Shown one piece after another: positions 6,102-7,175 of a stretch of DNA of 7,175 nt. Each line of letters begins with the position of its first letter. Positions within the stretch are counted from its first letter, which is position 1. Both the position numbers and the translations under genes were made by a program. This DNA comes from Candidatus Pacearchaeota archaeon. Lineage in GTDB: Archaea > Nanobdellota > Nanobdellia > Pacearchaeales > GW2011-AR1. The notes below the pieces were generated by a model, which was given only the letters and a program-made list of their open reading frames with translations, was not told the origin of the DNA and searched no databases. The stretch covers positions 1 to 7,175 of the forward strand of contig JACQLL010000032.1 of assembly GCA_016234025.1 (NCBI GenBank). The letters are read 5' to 3'.

Positions 6102-6836
6102 GTGGGAAACGTCGTGATAACAGGATGCAGCAGAGGAATCGGTTATGCAACCTGCAGAAAATTTAAACAGCATAAATGGTACGTGATAGGAGTAGACATC
6201 ATAACTGAAAAAAACTCCTGCGACGCTTTCTTCCAATGCGATTTAGGTAATAACGAGGAATTGAAAAAAGAATTCACGCAAATATCGAGAAATTACAATG
6301 GCATAGACGCCTTGGTTAATAATGCCGGAGTAGAGTCGTCAAAAAAAATGATGGAAACAACTTTGGAGGAATGGGGCTATATGTTCAACGTTAATTTGAG
6401 AGCCCAATTTTTAACAACAAAATATCTTCGGGAAAATTTAAAGAGAGCGCATGGTGCGATAGTAAACGTCTCTTCAATCGTCGGTAAACAAACATCTTTG
6501 GAGAGCGGTGTCTATGCGACAACAAAAGGAGCGATAGGAAGTATGACGAGAGCTCTCGCTTTAGAACTCGCACCAGAGATAAGAGTGAATGCCGTTCTGC
6601 CAGGAGCAATAAACACAAACATGCTTCTCAATATGCTCCGTGAACGAACTCCTGATTTGGATGAAAAACAACTAATTGAGTCAATAGAAAAGAAACACCC
6701 TCTGGGAAGAATTGGTACGCCTTCCGAAGTCGCTAACTTAATTTATTTTTTATCGACAAATAACTCTTCTTTCATAACAGGCCAAGAATTTATAATCGAC
6801 GGAGGAGTCAGCGCAATGCTAAGCAGCGCATTTTAA
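6102..6836 (+). CDS. Classical short-chain dehydrogenase/reductase (FabG-like), 244 aa
   Basis: This is an NAD(P)-dependent oxidoreductase of the classical SDR type. It shows the cofactor loop T7-G-C-S-R-G-I-G14, acidic D32 at the end of strand 2 (which favours NAD(H) over NADP(H)), N73-N-A-G76, and the catalytic set N98, S125, Y138 and K142 (YATTK). The P-G-A-I-N-T segment (168-172) and the C-terminal IDGGVSAML are family signatures. Length is typical. The GTG start places strand 1 (NVVITG) right at the N-terminus, as expected, and matches the TATA spacing. It lies 52 bp after the acetyltransferase with its own promoter. Its substrate is not evident: it could reduce or oxidise a sugar of the same pathway, or be a FabG-like acyl reductase. 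Sequence alone cannot separate these. It ends overlapping the convergent gene by 4 bp. Confidence 0.92.
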   Translation: MGNVVITGCSRGIGYATCRKFKQHKWYVIGVDIITEKNSCDAFFQCDLGNNEELKKEFTQISRNYNGIDALVNNAGVESSKKMMETTLEEWGYMFNVNLRAQFLTTKYLRENLKRAHGAIVNVSSIVGKQTSLESGVYATTKGAIGSMTRALALELAPEIRVNAVLPGAINTNMLLNMLRERTPDLDEKQLIESIEKKHPLGRIGTPSEVANLIYFLSTNNSSFITGQEFIIDGGVSAMLSSAF

Positions 6837-7174
6837 GGTCTAACACACGCACCAGCAACACATTCAGCGGGACATCTTCTATTTGCCGATTTAACATAAC
6901 CTTCTGGATCACAATAAAATTCCAATACTTTCTTGGTGCTATAACACTCGTCTTCATAAGTCAACTTTCGATTTCTGGCATCAGTCAGAACTCTCTCTAC
7001 TGTGCTTGACACATAAAGAGTATCATCAAACTTTAAATTTCCGTCGGGATCAGAACATGTATGGGCGTCTTTCTCAACATAATAAACAGCATTTGTTGTG
7101 AACTTAGGCAAAGATGCTATCACAACAACCACAAGCGCAACAGCAATAATAGCTATAATTACCCCTCTTTTCAT
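6833..7174 (-). CDS. Membrane-anchored Cys-rich extracellular protein, 113 aa
   Basis: The N-terminus (MKRG) precedes a strongly hydrophobic segment at about 5-21, a signal-anchor or signal peptide, so the rest should be outside the cell. The exterior part has six cysteines (C40, C77, C88, C101, C105, C110), an even number compatible with three disulfides. The pattern C-S-D-P-D-G, LYVSSTV, LTYEDEC, VLEFYCDPEG, then C-P-x-x-C-x-x-x-x-C near the end matches a small module I recall from DPANN archaeal surface proteins, where it is often repeated in tandem; here there is one copy. No enzyme function is recognised. The ATG is the last codon before the window edge, so its promoter and any ribosome binding site are not visible and a start further upstream cannot be ruled out. 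The stop shares TTAA with the stop of the SDR gene. Confidence 0.82.
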   Translation of the reverse strand: MKRGVIIAIIAVALVVVVIASLPKFTTNAVYYVEKDAHTCSDPDGNLKFDDTLYVSSTVERVLTDARNRKLTYEDECYSTKKVLEFYCDPEGYVKSANRRCPAECVAGACVRP

Positions 7175-7175
7175 C

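Noticed and set aside
1..7175. tRNA, rRNA, CRISPR array, insertion sequence or attachment site
   Set aside because: No cloverleaf-like sequence, no regularly spaced repeats, no transposase and no target-site duplications were seen; genes fill nearly the whole window.

Overview
The window looks like a piece of an AT-rich archaeal genome, most likely a DPANN lineage of the Woesearchaeota/Pacearchaeota type. Three things suggest this. Five genes have an AT-rich box of archaeal TATA type whose first base lies 27-29 nt before the start codon, which implies leaderless mRNAs. Two small surface proteins have one N-terminal hydrophobic anchor followed by Cys-bearing modules of a kind I recall from those archaea. 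Intergenic gaps are very short. The taxon is an inference; there is no rRNA or marker gene here.

Layout. At the left, a 159-aa membrane-anchored extracellular protein lies on the minus strand (76-555), with a strong Shine-Dalgarno site and a T-rich terminator. It diverges from a metal-dependent amidohydrolase (668-1507, plus). The amidohydrolase converges on an unrecognised 161-aa protein (1525-2010, minus). That gene diverges in turn from a TIM-barrel protein (2108-2887, plus) that resembles the DUF692/MNIO iron-enzyme family. Next come a 733-aa fusion of a nucleotide-sugar SDR epimerase with an ArnB-like PLP aminotransferase (2910-5111), a WecD-like GNAT acetyltransferase overlapping it by 4 bp (5108-6049), and a classical SDR with a GTG start (6102-6836). 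The SDR converges, with overlapping stop codons, on a 113-aa membrane-anchored Cys-rich protein (6833-7174, minus) whose start is at the window edge.

How they work together. The core is a probable amino-sugar module: an SDR acts on a nucleotide sugar, the fused DegT/ArnB-type domain transaminates a keto-sugar (probably at C4), and the WecD-like enzyme N-acetylates the amino group. The product would feed surface glycans or protein glycosylation, which fits the flanking exported proteins. No 4,6-dehydratase and no glycosyltransferase is visible, so the pathway is incomplete here. The roles of the DUF692-like protein, the amidohydrolase and the classical SDR in it are not established by sequence; only position links them.

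No tRNA, rRNA, CRISPR array, insertion sequence or phage feature was seen. The only gene-free stretches are 1-75, 556-667, 1508-1524, 2011-2107, 2888-2909 and 6050-6101, all under 115 bp.
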